A stretch of 53,544 nt of DNA from Thermoflexales bacterium (GTDB lineage: Bacteria > Chloroflexota > Anaerolineae > B4-G1 > DUEL01): NCBI GenBank assembly GCA_014360895.1, contig JACIWQ010000006.1, positions 1 through 53,544 of the forward strand, given 5' to 3'. The position numbers were made by a program, and so were the translations under genes. The notes beneath the pieces were generated by a model that worked only from the letters and a program-made list of their open reading frames with translations, did not search any database and was not told the origin of the DNA. The stretch's first letter is position 1, and every line of letters begins with the position of its first letter. Below, in pieces: positions 1 through 8,228 of the stretch.

Positions 1-130
1 CTTGTTGCTTGGGCTGTTGGGGGTGAGAGCGCTTTCTCCTCTTCATACCCCCAATCATACCCTTTTCCCGTCATTTGTCCAGATTTGTGCACCAAAGCCT
101 TGCCGGGGGATAAAGGAGGTCCGCAGAAAG

Positions 131-171
131 AAAAAAAACCCCTGCCAGTGATCGACTGGCAGGGGCTTTTT
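131..171 (-). terminator. Rho-independent terminator of gdhA (bidirectional shape)
   Basis: A perfect 11-bp stem (arms 139-149 and 155-165, 5-nt loop) is followed on the minus strand by a run of eight T (A-run at 131-138) and on the plus strand by five T. It lies about 35 bp beyond the gdhA stop, so it most likely ends that transcript. Positions 1-130 show no gene. Confidence 0.9.
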
Positions 172-205
172 CGGAAAGGCGGTTGCTGGTCAGGCCCAGT
201 CTGGA

Positions 206-1519
206 TCAGGGGAAGATTCCCCGGGAACGGACCGCTTCGGCGACTCTGGACACGGCCAGCATGTACGCCCCCAGTCGCAGCGGGACCCTGTGCTCTTGGC
301 AGAAATCCCAAACCTCGGCGAAGGCGCGCCTCATGATTGTCTCAAGATTCCGGTTTACTTCTGCTTCGTCCCAGAAGAAGTATTGCAGGTCCTGTACCCA
401 TTCAAAGTAACTGACCACGACGCCTCCGGCGTTGGCCAGGATGTCAGGTACCACAATGGTGCCCCGTTCCTGCAAGATTTGGTCGGCCTCGCGGGTGGTG
501 GGGCCGTTGGCCCCTTCAACGATCATTCGCGCCCGGATGTGGGGGGCATTGTCGGCGCGAATCTGGTGTTCCAGCGCCGCTGGTATTAGCACGTCAACGT
601 CGCTAACCAGTAGTTCGTCGTTGGTGATATGGTCTACTCCGGGTGCCTGATAGCCCTCCAGTAAGTGCTGGGGATGGTTGGCTACGTGTCGGTTGATGTC
701 GGGTATATCCAGGCCGGCCGGGTTGTATAGCCCACCGCTGATGTCGCTTACAGCCACAATCTTACAGCCCATCTGATGCAGGATAGTCGCCGCAAAGGAG
801 CCAACATTGCCATACCCCTGCACGGCTACGGTCGTGTCGGCAAGTCTGCGGTTTTGCCGCTTCAACAGTTCGGAGGTAACAATCGCCACGCCGCGACCAG
901 TTGCTTCTCTCCGGCCAAGCGACCCTCCCAGCGGGATCGGCTTGCCGGTGACAATCTCCATGACCGCCTTGCCTTCCAGCATGCTGACTGTATCAGCGAT
1001 CCAGGCCATTACCTGCGGGTTGGTATTGACATCGGGCGCGGGAATGTCTCGCCGGGGACCCAAGATGGGCATAATGGCGGCGGTGAACCGCCTCGTCAAG
1101 CGGCATAGTTCGTCTGGGGACATCTGGCTCGGATCGCACTGCACCCCGCCTTTGGCCCCACCGTATGGGATTCCCACCACAGCACATTTCCAAGTCATCA
1201 ACGCTGCCAGCGCCCGAACCTCGTTGAGGTTCACTTCGGGATGGTAGCGGATGCCACCTTTGCAAGGCCCTCGGGCGCTGGAATGCTGCACCCGATAGCC
1301 AGTAAACACCTCTATATGACCGTCATCCATCACGACGGGAATAGAGACGGTCAACTCTCGCTCTGGCCGGCGCAGGATTTTATGGATATCCGGGTCCAGA
1401 TTTAGCCTCTGGGCCACATCATCTAACTGGGATAACACTGTGTCCCATAGGTCCTGATGGGGGGACCGAATTGGTCCGGAAGATGTCATTACAGGTGGTG
1501 CTTCCAGACGGTGTTCCAT
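206..1519 (-). CDS. gdhA: Glu/Leu/Phe/Val-type glutamate dehydrogenase
   Basis: Cytosolic NAD(P)-dependent dehydrogenase interconverting glutamate and 2-oxoglutarate plus ammonia, linking nitrogen and carbon metabolism. The 437-residue length is normal for the hexameric family. Visible motifs are the catalytic MTWK (Lys111), the glycine-rich PYGGAKGG at 118-125, the PAPDV segment at 160-164 that contains the catalytic Asp, and the Rossmann GYGNVG at 235-240. The ATG at 1519 has an AGAGGAGAG ribosome site just upstream. It lies 12 bp downstream of the 182-aa gene and is probably co-transcribed with it. Whether it uses NAD or NADP, or prefers another amino acid such as leucine, cannot be decided from the sequence alone. 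Confidence 0.93.
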   Translation of the reverse strand: MEHRLEAPPVMTSSGPIRSPHQDLWDTVLSQLDDVAQRLNLDPDIHKILRRPERELTVSIPVVMDDGHIEVFTGYRVQHSSARGPCKGGIRYHPEVNLNEVRALAALMTWKCAVVGIPYGGAKGGVQCDPSQMSPDELCRLTRRFTAAIMPILGPRRDIPAPDVNTNPQVMAWIADTVSMLEGKAVMEIVTGKPIPLGGSLGRREATGRGVAIVTSELLKRQNRRLADTTVAVQGYGNVGSFAATILHQMGCKIVAVSDISGGLYNPAGLDIPDINRHVANHPQHLLEGYQAPGVDHITNDELLVSDVDVLIPAALEHQIRADNAPHIRARMIVEGANGPTTREADQILQERGTIVVPDILANAGGVVVSYFEWVQDLQYFFWDEAEVNRNLETIMRRAFAEVWDFCQEHRVPLRLGAYMLAVSRVAEAVRSRGIFP

Positions 1520-1531
1520 AGCTACTCTCCT

Positions 1532-2080
1532 CTATGCCCGCTTCCATACTTCCAGGGGTCGGTGGTGGAGAGAGGAGAGAAGGGCTCCGAAGCCAGTGCG
1601 GCTCTCCACTTCTATATCCTCTACCACCTGGCAGTCCAGCGCATGCGAGAACTGTGGGTAACCCAAGAGTCTTCCTAACATCTCAGCCAGTGCCCGATCT
1701 AACCCTGTCAGCAGGGAGTTCAGAGCGGCGGTCTTCTGGTGGGTTCGGATGATCAGGTGGGTCAACGGGAGCCTTTTGGCCGTACCCAGGGCGGCATCCT
1801 CCGGGGTAGCCTCTTCTTCATAAAGGTAGACTGCTTTGATCCCCTCATCCAGCTCTCCCAGGCACTCGGCCACTTTCTTGGCCAGCCCATACTGGAAATA
1901 GCCATAGACGTGGCTATCGCCCCGTCGCAAGCAGTCTACCACGGCATCCGAGTTACCCAGCGCCATCTTCTGCGCGCAGAACTCCAGTGCCCAGGTGAGG
2001 GCGGCCTCAGCGACTTTCGCCACTTCGCGAGAAGGGGTTTGCATGGTCATTATCACATTGCTGCTCGTTGTGGCTGTCAT
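1532..2080 (-). CDS. conserved-looking hypothetical protein upstream of gdhA
   Basis: A 182-residue soluble protein that I do not recognise. It starts at an ATG preceded by GGGAGGT with good spacing and ends 12 bp before gdhA, so the two probably form an operon. The composition is mostly helical (Ala, Leu, Glu rich). There is no signal peptide, membrane segment or obvious catalytic motif. The central part contains RTHQKTAALNSLLTGLDRAL, which looks like a long amphipathic helix. A regulatory or accessory role for glutamate dehydrogenase is possible but rests only on gene order. Confidence 0.75.
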   Translation of the reverse strand: MTATTSSNVIMTMQTPSREVAKVAEAALTWALEFCAQKMALGNSDAVVDCLRRGDSHVYGYFQYGLAKKVAECLGELDEGIKAVYLYEEEATPEDAALGTAKRLPLTHLIIRTHQKTAALNSLLTGLDRALAEMLGRLLGYPQFSHALDCQVVEDIEVESRTGFGALLSSLHHRPLEVWKRA

Positions 2081-2140
2081 CTTTACCTCCCTTGTTCAGA
2101 AATTTTGGGCATCTCCTGGTGTCTCAACTTCACCCTGCAC

Positions 2141-2149
2141 ATCATAGCA
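2141..2149 (-). promoter_or_regulatory. candidate extended -10 promoter for the gdhA operon
   Basis: On the minus strand the sequence reads TGCTATGAT, an extended -10 element. No good -35 hexamer is visible at 17 bp. The predicted start of transcription is near 2134, about 55 bp before the ATG at 2080. An inverted repeat lies just upstream at 2163-2189. Confidence 0.4.
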
Positions 2150-2162
2150 TAGGAGGGATAAG

Positions 2163-2189
2163 AAGGTCATAAAAAACGCAGCTGACCTT
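2163..2189. promoter_or_regulatory. inverted repeat AAGGTCA-N13-TGACCTT, possible operator
   Basis: Perfect 7-bp arms (2163-2169 and 2183-2189) are centred 20 bp apart, about two helical turns. They sit just upstream of the candidate gdhA-operon -10 and could be a repressor or activator site. The regulator is unknown. Confidence 0.35.
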
Positions 2190-2202
2190 ATGAAAAATGC
2201 AT

Positions 2203-2240
2203 AAAAAAACGGCGGCCTCTGTATCGGCGGGGCCGCCGTT
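2203..2240 (-). terminator. terminator of the kinase/regulator operon
   Basis: On the minus strand a 10-bp perfect stem (arms 2208-2217 and 2231-2240, 13-nt loop) is followed by a run of seven T. It starts about 28 bp after the response-regulator stop codon. Confidence 0.9.
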
Positions 2241-2267
2241 CATACCTGCACCCCAAGCGTTTCAGTC

Positions 2268-2987
2268 TCACTCCTCTATCTCTTCCGCTACCTCTCCTTC
2301 CGGGCAGGCCAGCATGTATCCGACCCCAGGGGAAGTGAGAATCAGGCGCGGATGGGAAGGATCCTCCTCCAGTTTGCGGCGCAGGTAGCGGATATAGGCC
2401 CGCAGATAATCCACATCGTTCCGATACTCGGGCCCCCATACGGCGGTCAGCAATTCCTCGTGCAGGATCACGCAGTTGGGGTGAAGGGCCAAGTATCGTA
2501 GCAGGTCGTATTCTGTACGGGTGAGGGGAACCCGCTCGCCGCGCACCCGGACAACGCGTCGGGCAAAATCTATTTCCAGGTCCCCGCAGGTCAAGCGGAT
2601 CGGCCGCAACTCTTCTGGCCGCTGCGCCCTTCTCAATACGGCTCTTACCCGGGCGACCAGTTCCCTGGCGCTGAAGGGCTTTGTCAGGTAATCATCCGCT
2701 CCCACATCAAAACCGCGCAGGATGTCGCTCTCCTGGGCTTTGGCGGTGAGCATAATCACGGGGACGTCCGAGAACTCCCGGATGCGCGAGCAGACCTCGT
2801 ACCCGTCGGGGCCGGGTGGGAGCAGGACATCCAGCAGCACCAAATCGGGTTGCTCAAGGACAATCATCTTAAGGGCCGATTCGCCGCTGGCCGCCGCGAC
2901 GACTTGGTAGCCCATTGCCCTGAGCACTTCACTGACCAGCCGAACCACTCGTGGTTCGTCGTCAACGACCAGAATCTTTTCTGCCAT
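2268..2987 (-). CDS. OmpR/PhoB-family response regulator
   Basis: A 239-residue DNA-binding response regulator. The receiver domain spans about residues 1-118, with acidic residues DDE at 9-11, phospho-acceptor Asp53 and conserved Lys103 in LTKPF. The winged-helix effector covers about 125-228. A small insertion (LPPGPDG) follows the phosphorylation site. I place the start at 2987 because GGGAGG lies just upstream; a longer frame from 3011 would put that ribosome site inside the gene. It begins 13 bp after the histidine kinase gene, its evident partner. The target genes are unknown. The C-terminal tail is acidic (EEIEE). Confidence 0.92.
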   Translation of the reverse strand: MAEKILVVDDEPRVVRLVSEVLRAMGYQVVAAASGESALKMIVLEQPDLVLLDVLLPPGPDGYEVCSRIREFSDVPVIMLTAKAQESDILRGFDVGADDYLTKPFSARELVARVRAVLRRAQRPEELRPIRLTCGDLEIDFARRVVRVRGERVPLTRTEYDLLRYLALHPNCVILHEELLTAVWGPEYRNDVDYLRAYIRYLRRKLEEDPSHPRLILTSPGVGYMLACPEGEVAEEIEE

Positions 2988-3000
2988 GCGGTTGTCCTCC

Positions 3001-4296
3001 CTATTCTTCATCTGTCCTATCCAAATTGGGCTCGCTCAGGGGAAGAGTAAAGTAGAATGTGCTTCCCTGGTCCACCTGGCTTTCAGCCCAGATTTGACCG
3101 CCGTGGCTTTCCACGATGGTGCGGGCGATGGGCAGGCCCAATCCTGAGCCGACCACGTGACGGCCCAGGCCTGATCGGATGCGGAAGAATTTTTCAAACA
3201 GGCGGTTCAGGTGCTCTGGGGCGATACCAACTCCCTGATCGGCCACGCTGATGACCACATGATCTGGGCGAACTTCACCTCGCACCACTACCAACCCGCC
3301 GTTGGGAGAATACTTGATCGCATTGTCCAGCAAGTTGCGCAGAACCTGCATAATTCGATCCGGATCAGCCTCCACCAGGGGAAAATCTTCCGGAAAGTCC
3401 ACTACCAGTCGGTGTCGACGGCTGCGACGGGCCATATCGTCCACTACCATCTTAACCAGACGGGGAAGCAGAACCGGTTGAACCTCCAATTTAAGGAAGC
3501 CAGCATCAATGATAGACGACTCCAGCAGGTCATGAATGAGGTCTTGGAGGACATCGCACTCCTGGTCAATGATCTCCAGGAACTCCCGTTGTGTCTCGGG
3601 GCTGAAGGAGGCCTCTTCCATTAGCAAAGCGGTGGAGTAACCTTTGATGGAGGTCAGGGGAGTTCGCATTTCGTGGGCCAGGGTGGAGATGAGTTCCGCC
3701 TTGAGGCGGTTAGCTTCGCTGAGGGCCTGGGCCGCTTGCAGTTCTTCTCTGAGGCGAAAATTCTCAACGGATAGTGCGATTAGATCGGCAACGTGCTGAA
3801 AGAAGGTCAGGTCCGATGGCCCAAAGGCGTGTGGTTCTCTCCAGTTCTCTAAGAGCAGCACTCCCAATTTGGACTGACCAGTGATGAGTGGCACAGAGAG
3901 GGCGCTCTGGACCTGTGGCAGGCCCAAAGTCGCCCTGGCAAATCGCTCGCGATTATCTGGACTCATGTTCTCTCGCGCGGCCGCAATGGCCTCGGGAGTT
4001 GTGTACAATTGTGTCTGGCCATTCTCAAAAGCTATTCCGCTGACGGCCTCGCCGGGTGCAAGGCGGATATGCTGCAGTAAAGCGAAATCATACCCCTGTG
4101 CCGCTTTGACTGTCAGCCGGCCATCTGTCGGGTCGTAGATCAGCAGGACACCAGCATCTATTACATCCAATCTTTCAACAAGGCAACGGAGCAGTCCCTG
4201 TATCATTCTGTCCAAGTCCCGTTCCATAGCCACGATCTTGGCGATTTCCAAGATGGTCAACAGTTGTTGCTCTTTATCCATCCTTGCTGCCCTCAT
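3001..4296 (-). CDS. soluble GAF-type sensor histidine kinase
   Basis: A 431-residue cytosolic histidine kinase. It has one GAF sensor domain (about residues 20-180), a coiled linker, a HisKA dimerisation domain with AHEMRTPL (phospho-His near residue 209), and a HATPase_c domain with N, G1 (DQGVGI) and G2 (GSGLGLPIA) boxes at about 315-425. No membrane segment or signal peptide is present, so it senses an internal cue. The start at 4296 follows GGAGGAGAAAAGGA. An in-frame ATG at 4314 is possible but has no ribosome site. It is cotranscribed with the response regulator 13 bp downstream, forming a standard two-component pair. Confidence 0.92.
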   Translation of the reverse strand: MRAARMDKEQQLLTILEIAKIVAMERDLDRMIQGLLRCLVERLDVIDAGVLLIYDPTDGRLTVKAAQGYDFALLQHIRLAPGEAVSGIAFENGQTQLYTTPEAIAAARENMSPDNRERFARATLGLPQVQSALSVPLITGQSKLGVLLLENWREPHAFGPSDLTFFQHVADLIALSVENFRLREELQAAQALSEANRLKAELISTLAHEMRTPLTSIKGYSTALLMEEASFSPETQREFLEIIDQECDVLQDLIHDLLESSIIDAGFLKLEVQPVLLPRLVKMVVDDMARRSRRHRLVVDFPEDFPLVEADPDRIMQVLRNLLDNAIKYSPNGGLVVVRGEVRPDHVVISVADQGVGIAPEHLNRLFEKFFRIRSGLGRHVVGSGLGLPIARTIVESHGGQIWAESQVDQGSTFYFTLPLSEPNLDRTDEE

Positions 4297-4309
4297 TCCT
4301 TTTCTCCTC

Positions 4310-4327
4310 CACACATGTCACACATGT
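4310..4327. repeat. two tandem copies of CACACATGT
   Basis: A 9-bp direct repeat lies immediately upstream of the histidine kinase start, in its leader or promoter region. It may be a binding site, but two copies could also be chance. Confidence 0.35.
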
Positions 4328-4354
4328 ATTGCCACTGGGGAAGAGCGAGTAGGG

Positions 4355-4383
4355 TTTTGTGGCAGCCAGAGGCTACCGCAAAA
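4355..4383. promoter_or_regulatory. imperfect 13-bp inverted repeat upstream of the kinase operon
   Basis: Arms 4355-4367 and 4371-4383 are separated by 3 nt, with one mismatch and one G-T pair. It lies about 60 bp upstream of the kinase start and could form a leader hairpin or an operator. I could not find a convincing promoter next to it. Confidence 0.35.
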
Positions 4384-4470
4384 TCTGATGTCCCCTCCCG
4401 TATATGTGAGATGGAGCAGAGTTGTGCCCTCACATGACTTTCAGGAGAAACTCTCAGGCGCGAGTGAGCC

Positions 4471-4498
4471 AAATAAAAGCCCGGCTCTTGGACCGGGC
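4471..4498 (-). terminator. terminator of the LysM gene
   Basis: On the minus strand GCCCGG and CCGGGC arms (493-498 pairing with 479-484 of the 4000s) are followed by TTTTATTT. It lies about 30 bp beyond the LysM stop codon. Confidence 0.7.
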
Positions 4499-4529
4499 CG
4501 GGCCAGTGGCAGCGTTGAAAGGGCAGGGT

Positions 4530-4988
4530 TTATGGATTGGGAATACATAGCGTATCGCCAGCGCGAATGTAGTTCATATTGTAGATGCCGTTGCACTCAG
4601 CGATCCGCCAGGGGCTTACCCCGAATCGGATGCCGATACGGGTGAGGGTATCCCCAATCTGAATCGTGTAGTATGTTGCGCAGGTGCAGGGCGATGGAAC
4701 GGGAGGGCCGAACTGGGGAGTGCAGCGCGGGCCGGGCGGTAGGGCCCGGTACGCATCCGGGATGGCCAGGCTCATCCCTGCATAGATGCGGCTGGGGTTC
4801 ACAATGCTGTTCTGAGCGGCAATGGCCCATGGGTCTACCCCATACGCCCGACCGATGCAGAAGAGGGTCTCCCCGGGCCGAACCACGTGATACCCCAGGA
4901 TGGCCCATCGGGCCGGTGCTGCCGAGGCGGCCTGGGCGGTCAGTACCAGAAGCAGCAGCACAATGATGAACGCAGATGCTCTTCGCAT
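4530..4988 (-). CDS. secreted protein with two LysM domains
   Basis: A 152-residue exported protein. Residues 1-22 form a Sec signal peptide (MRRAS, a hydrophobic FIIVLLLLVL core, then AQAASA). Two LysM peptidoglycan-binding modules follow, at about 32-77 (begins YHVVRPGETL) and 103-150 (begins YYTIQIGDTL), joined by a proline-rich linker. No hydrolase domain is attached, so it probably binds cell-wall glycan or has a structural role. Four cysteines in the second half (two of them in CTCATYY) could form disulfides. The start at 4988 has AAAGGAGGT in the ideal position. It has its own promoter and terminator and is monocistronic. Confidence 0.9.
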   Translation of the reverse strand: MRRASAFIIVLLLLVLTAQAASAAPARWAILGYHVVRPGETLFCIGRAYGVDPWAIAAQNSIVNPSRIYAGMSLAIPDAYRALPPGPRCTPQFGPPVPSPCTCATYYTIQIGDTLTRIGIRFGVSPWRIAECNGIYNMNYIRAGDTLCIPNP

Positions 4989-5040
4989 GGCACACCTCCT
5001 TTCGGAAGAGCAGGGAAAAGGGGGCAATTAATACGTTTTC

Positions 5041-5069
5041 ATTGTACTGTATTTTTGCCGAAAACGCAA
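5041..5069 (-). promoter_or_regulatory. sigma-70-type promoter of the LysM gene
   Basis: The minus strand has TTGCGT (5064-5069), a 17-bp spacer and TACAAT (5041-5046). Transcription would start near 5034, 46 nt before the ATG at 4988. Confidence 0.8.
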
Positions 5070-5142
5070 ATCGGGGGTGTTTCAGATGCGTTGCAATTTC
5101 GTGGCGAGTTGGCCCGGGGAGAAGACAAAATATATTTTCTTA

Positions 5143-5164
5143 CCTGGCTGACAAAACAGCCAGG
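5143..5164 (-). terminator. likely terminator of the rplY-PAP2 operon
   Basis: A perfect 8-bp stem (5143-5150 with 5157-5164, 6-nt loop) lies 33 bp past the PAP2 stop. The minus-strand continuation is A/T-rich (TAAGAAAATATATTTT) rather than a pure T-run, so confidence is moderate. Confidence 0.5.
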
Positions 5165-5196
5165 CTTCAGAGGGAAGGGAGGCGGGAGGGGAATCC

Positions 5197-5730
5197 CTAC
5201 ATTACCCGAATGACCGCCAGTCCCACCAGCGCGCCGACGGCCATCCCCAGCAGAATGTCCAGCAGATAGTGAATCTGAAGGGCGACGCGGGAGAGGGAGA
5301 CCAGCGCGGCCCACAGGCCCAGCAGGGCGCTGGCCCACCAGGCAGGGAGAACCGGGCTGAGCACCACCATGATGCAGGCGACGCGCGTGGCATGTCCAGA
5401 GGGCAGGGCATGGCGGTCCAGGTGGAAATAGAGCCCGGATGAGGGCCCCGGTGGCCGCTGACGGCGAAACGTCCATTTCAGCGCGGTGGAGGCGACGCCT
5501 CCCGCGGTCATCGCCGTGATGATGCGCAGGGCCAGTTCGCGCCAGAAGGTGGCCTCCCCCAGAAAGAAGAGCGTCCCGGCGCCTGCCAGCCAGATGGCGG
5601 CGTCGCCGGTGTGGGCGAAGAAGGTAGCCAGCCAGCGCGGGAAGCGGGCCCGCAGCGCCAGACGGGCCGAAAGGCGCGCGTCCAGATGAAACAGCCGTTC
5701 CCAGAACGATGATGGGCCCTGCTCATCCAT
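5197..5730 (-). CDS. PAP2-family membrane phosphatase
   Basis: A 177-residue integral membrane phosphatase of the PAP2 superfamily, which acts on lipid phosphates such as phosphatidic acid or undecaprenyl diphosphate. All three signature motifs are present: KWTFRRQRP (85-93), PSGH (110-113) and SRVALQIHYLLD (147-158), giving the catalytic His113 and His154. About five hydrophobic segments are visible. The start at 5730 overlaps the stop of the upstream nucleotidyltransferase gene by 8 bp, which indicates translational coupling; a longer frame from 5835 would overlap that gene more. The substrate is unknown. Confidence 0.88.
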   Translation of the reverse strand: MDEQGPSSFWERLFHLDARLSARLALRARFPRWLATFFAHTGDAAIWLAGAGTLFFLGEATFWRELALRIITAMTAGGVASTALKWTFRRQRPPGPSSGLYFHLDRHALPSGHATRVACIMVVLSPVLPAWWASALLGLWAALVSLSRVALQIHYLLDILLGMAVGALVGLAVIRVM

Positions 5731-6520
5731 ACCGGCGCTCCTCCAGTTCGGCCCGTACAATATCCAGTTGAAACGGCTTATCCACGTCCATACCGACCTC
5801 GGGGTCTCTACAGATAACGGCCCGCCCCCGTACATTCAGTGCCCGACTGGCCCGCTGTTCCGCCTCGGCCAGACTCATCCGCCGGGCCAGCAGGCGCAAT
5901 ACCGGCCAGATCCCCCCCAGAATTCGCGCCTGGGAAAGCGCGCTCTTGCGAGCATCCGCGACCTGCCGCCAGAGGTCCCGATTCGCCCGCATCGCACCTG
6001 GTCGTACCATAAACATATCCCCTCCGGCGAAATCCCCCTCCCGGAGATGGACATAAGAACGCCGGGAGGTAGGGAAACGGCTTTCCATCACCGACCGTTC
6101 CACCACCCCGTAGTACACGTCGTGGTCGGTGCACAGGCACTCCTCTATAAACCGGTCCACAATCTCTGGAGTCACCAGAGGGATGTCGGCGCTGCTGACC
6201 ACGATGCCGTCCAGGTCCGGGTTGACCGTCATGGCATGGTTGATTCCCGCCTCGGCGTTGCTGAACAGGTCGCCGTGGGCCGGGAGGTGAGTGACGGGGA
6301 CCGAAAGCGGCGGGCGGTCCTCCGGCGGCAGACCGACCACGATGATTTTCTGGATATACCGGGAGCCGGCCAGGGCCTCCACCACGTAGGCAATCATGGG
6401 ACGGCCGGCAATCGGCAGAAGTCCTTTAGGTCGGCCCAGGGTGTGCTCGGCCAGAGGATCATTCTCTTTGGGCGAACTTCCGGCCAGAACGACGGCAGCG
6501 ATCTGCGGTACCACCTTCAT
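5723..6520 (-). CDS. MobA/GlmU-type nucleotidyltransferase family protein
   Basis: A 265-residue GT-A-fold NTP transferase. The N-terminal nucleotide-binding segment reads AAVVLAGSSPKE, followed by GRPKGLLPI with the conserved Lys. A later SSADIPLV supplies the metal-binding Asp. The usual LAGG signature is altered to LAGS. Enzymes of this fold transfer a nucleotide to a sugar phosphate, molybdopterin or a similar cofactor; the substrate here is not deducible. The start at 6520 follows GGGAGAGG. It lies 22 bp after the quinate-dehydrogenase-like gene and overlaps the PAP2 gene, so all four genes of this operon are probably coexpressed. Confidence 0.8.
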   Translation of the reverse strand: MKVVPQIAAVVLAGSSPKENDPLAEHTLGRPKGLLPIAGRPMIAYVVEALAGSRYIQKIIVVGLPPEDRPPLSVPVTHLPAHGDLFSNAEAGINHAMTVNPDLDGIVVSSADIPLVTPEIVDRFIEECLCTDHDVYYGVVERSVMESRFPTSRRSYVHLREGDFAGGDMFMVRPGAMRANRDLWRQVADARKSALSQARILGGIWPVLRLLARRMSLAEAEQRASRALNVRGRAVICRDPEVGMDVDKPFQLDIVRAELEERRYG

Positions 6521-6542
6521 GACCCTCTCCCTTCCTGCGGCG

Positions 6543-7445
6543 CTATGGGTTCAACGGCTGGAGAGTGGGCTCCATCCCCATCCGGCGGACCATCTCCTCC
6601 AGTTCCGACGGGGTCAGCGGGCGGCCCTTCCCCGCCACTGCCACCAGGGCGGCCTCCATGACGTTGGTGCCAAAAGAACGCCCCTCTATGCGGGGGGTGG
6701 AAGTGACCAGATAGCGCACGCCCCGCTGGCGGAATGTCTCCACATCCGCTTCGGTGGTGGTGTTGGTGGCGATGATTTTGCCGTCCAGACGCTCCGGCAT
6801 ATGCCGTTTGATGTAGAGACAGTCCCCGGCGATGACGGTGGCCCACTCGTACCATTGGGGAAATTTGGGTTTGACGGTCTCTTGCTTCTCGCCAGTGGGG
6901 TAGAGCCACTCAAAGGGCATCCGCAACAGAATCGGGAGCAGGATTCGGGCCAGGAGGTGGAGGGACGGGATGGAACGGATGGGAATCGGCAGCCCCAGGG
7001 CAAATCCCAGGTCGCCGAACAGGAGGTCGTATCCGGCTTCGGCGAAAGAGAGCGCCAGGTCGTACCGGTCCACCGCCGAGGGAATCAGCACCCGCTTCGG
7101 GCTCACCTCGGGGCCGATGGTCTTCTCTATGAATTGGGCAATCCGGCGTTCCAGGGTCTGGCGCAGGCCGCTGCCGTCCACCATCGGGGTCTGGCGGACC
7201 CCGGCGACGATTTTCTGGACGCTGTAGATGGGGTAATATCGTCCGGCGACGGTGAGCCCCAGGTCAAATCCGCCTACGCCAAACGCGTCTACCCGGCCGT
7301 CCAATTCGCGGTACAATTGGGCGGCCCGGTCGGCGTCACCGTTTGTGCCGATTCGTTCCATCAGCACCGGTTCGCCGCCCAGCGTGACGGTCACCCGCTT
7401 ATCGCGGGTAGAACTGCCCAAGCTGATGCTGACGACGTGTTTCAC
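6543..7445 (-). CDS. quinate 5-dehydrogenase-like protein (annotation by family only)
   Basis: A 300-residue protein resembling a family that databases label quinate 5-dehydrogenase. The N terminus (VSISLGSSTRDK), the GVGGFDLGL segment, WLYPTGEKQE and TNTTTEADVE match my memory of that family. No classical shikimate-dehydrogenase glycine motif is clear, so the enzymatic label is weak. I chose the GTG at 7445, preceded by GGAAAGGGA; the open frame extends to 7625 but would then overlap the L25 gene, and its first 60 codons look non-coding. It sits between L25 and the nucleotidyltransferase in one operon. Confidence 0.7.
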   Translation of the reverse strand: MKHVVSISLGSSTRDKRVTVTLGGEPVLMERIGTNGDADRAAQLYRELDGRVDAFGVGGFDLGLTVAGRYYPIYSVQKIVAGVRQTPMVDGSGLRQTLERRIAQFIEKTIGPEVSPKRVLIPSAVDRYDLALSFAEAGYDLLFGDLGFALGLPIPIRSIPSLHLLARILLPILLRMPFEWLYPTGEKQETVKPKFPQWYEWATVIAGDCLYIKRHMPERLDGKIIATNTTTEADVETFRQRGVRYLVTSTPRIEGRSFGTNVMEAALVAVAGKGRPLTPSELEEMVRRMGMEPTLQPLNP

Positions 7446-7485
7446 CAGATGTTCCCTTTCCAGGGCATCCCGGTTGCCGTCGCCT

Positions 7486-8142
7486 CTATTCCTCTTCTTC
7501 CTCCTCCACTGCCTTCCGGCGACGGACCAGTTCGGGTTCCGCCTCCGATGGGGCGGGAGCTTCCTCTTCCACCTCTTCAGCAACCTCCAGCGGGGTAACC
7601 CGCACCACCATCTCCTCCGGGTCATCCAGAACCCGAATAGTGGAAGGAAGCACCAGGTCCCCTACGGTAATCTGCTGGTCTACCTCGGTCAGGCTGCTCA
7701 GATCCACCTCCACCGCCTCTATCAGGTCGCGGGGGAGACACTCAATCTCCAACGTCTGCTTCCCCTGCAGCAGGATGCCCTCCCGCCGCTCCACGACCGG
7801 GGAGGAACCAACCAGAACGATGGGGATGGCCATCGTGATCGGTTTATCCATCTCCACCCGGTAGAAATCCACATGGAGCAGGGTCCGCCGAATCGGGTCC
7901 CTCTGCAACCCCCGTACCAGCACCTGAAGGGCGGACGGCTCGCCGCTGATGGAAAGCGCGATCAGATGGCTGGTGCCGGCCTGACCGATAACCGTTTCCG
8001 CTTCCGCAGCCGGAATCTGCAGCGGCTGACTCTTTGCGTCTGGGCCGTATAGAACGGCTGGAATCCACCCCTCCCTTCGCAAACGGCGCACCTGCTTGCC
8101 GACCAACGTGCGCGCCTGGGCGCTCAGTTCCAGTTGTGCCAT
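7486..8142 (-). CDS. rplY: 50S ribosomal protein L25 (TL5/Ctc type)
   Basis: A 218-residue, two-domain L25 of the long TL5/Ctc form that binds 5S rRNA. The N-terminal L25 domain (about residues 1-92) contains VRRLRREGWIPAVLYG, and the C-terminal beta domain extends to about 190. A charged tail ends in six glutamates. The ATG at 8142 is preceded by GGGAGGT. A TTG 12 bases further upstream is unlikely. It is the first gene of a four-gene minus-strand operon with a strong promoter and an unusual leader hairpin. Confidence 0.92.
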   Translation of the reverse strand: MAQLELSAQARTLVGKQVRRLRREGWIPAVLYGPDAKSQPLQIPAAEAETVIGQAGTSHLIALSISGEPSALQVLVRGLQRDPIRRTLLHVDFYRVEMDKPITMAIPIVLVGSSPVVERREGILLQGKQTLEIECLPRDLIEAVEVDLSSLTEVDQQITVGDLVLPSTIRVLDDPEEMVVRVTPLEVAEEVEEEAPAPSEAEPELVRRRKAVEEEEEE

Positions 8143-8193
8143 CGTACCTCCCAATCCCGGTAAGTGTTGTGCGCAGAGATCAAATCCGTAACG

Positions 8194-8215
8194 AAAAAGG
8201 CGGGCAAGGCCCGCC
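8194..8215 (-). terminator. terminator-like hairpin in the rplY leader
   Basis: On the minus strand GGCGGGC, loop CTT and GCCCGCC (8215-8199) are followed by five T. The predicted transcription start is at about 8222, so the hairpin begins only about 7 nt into the transcript and lies 50 nt before the start codon. No upstream gene on this strand needs a terminator here, which suggests attenuation or a leader-stability function. Confidence 0.65.
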
Positions 8216-8228
8216 TGGCCACGGCCAT

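Noticed and set aside
7425-7450. parS-like GTTTCAC sequence
   Set aside because: Only one half-site is present and it lies within the start of a coding region; no palindrome.
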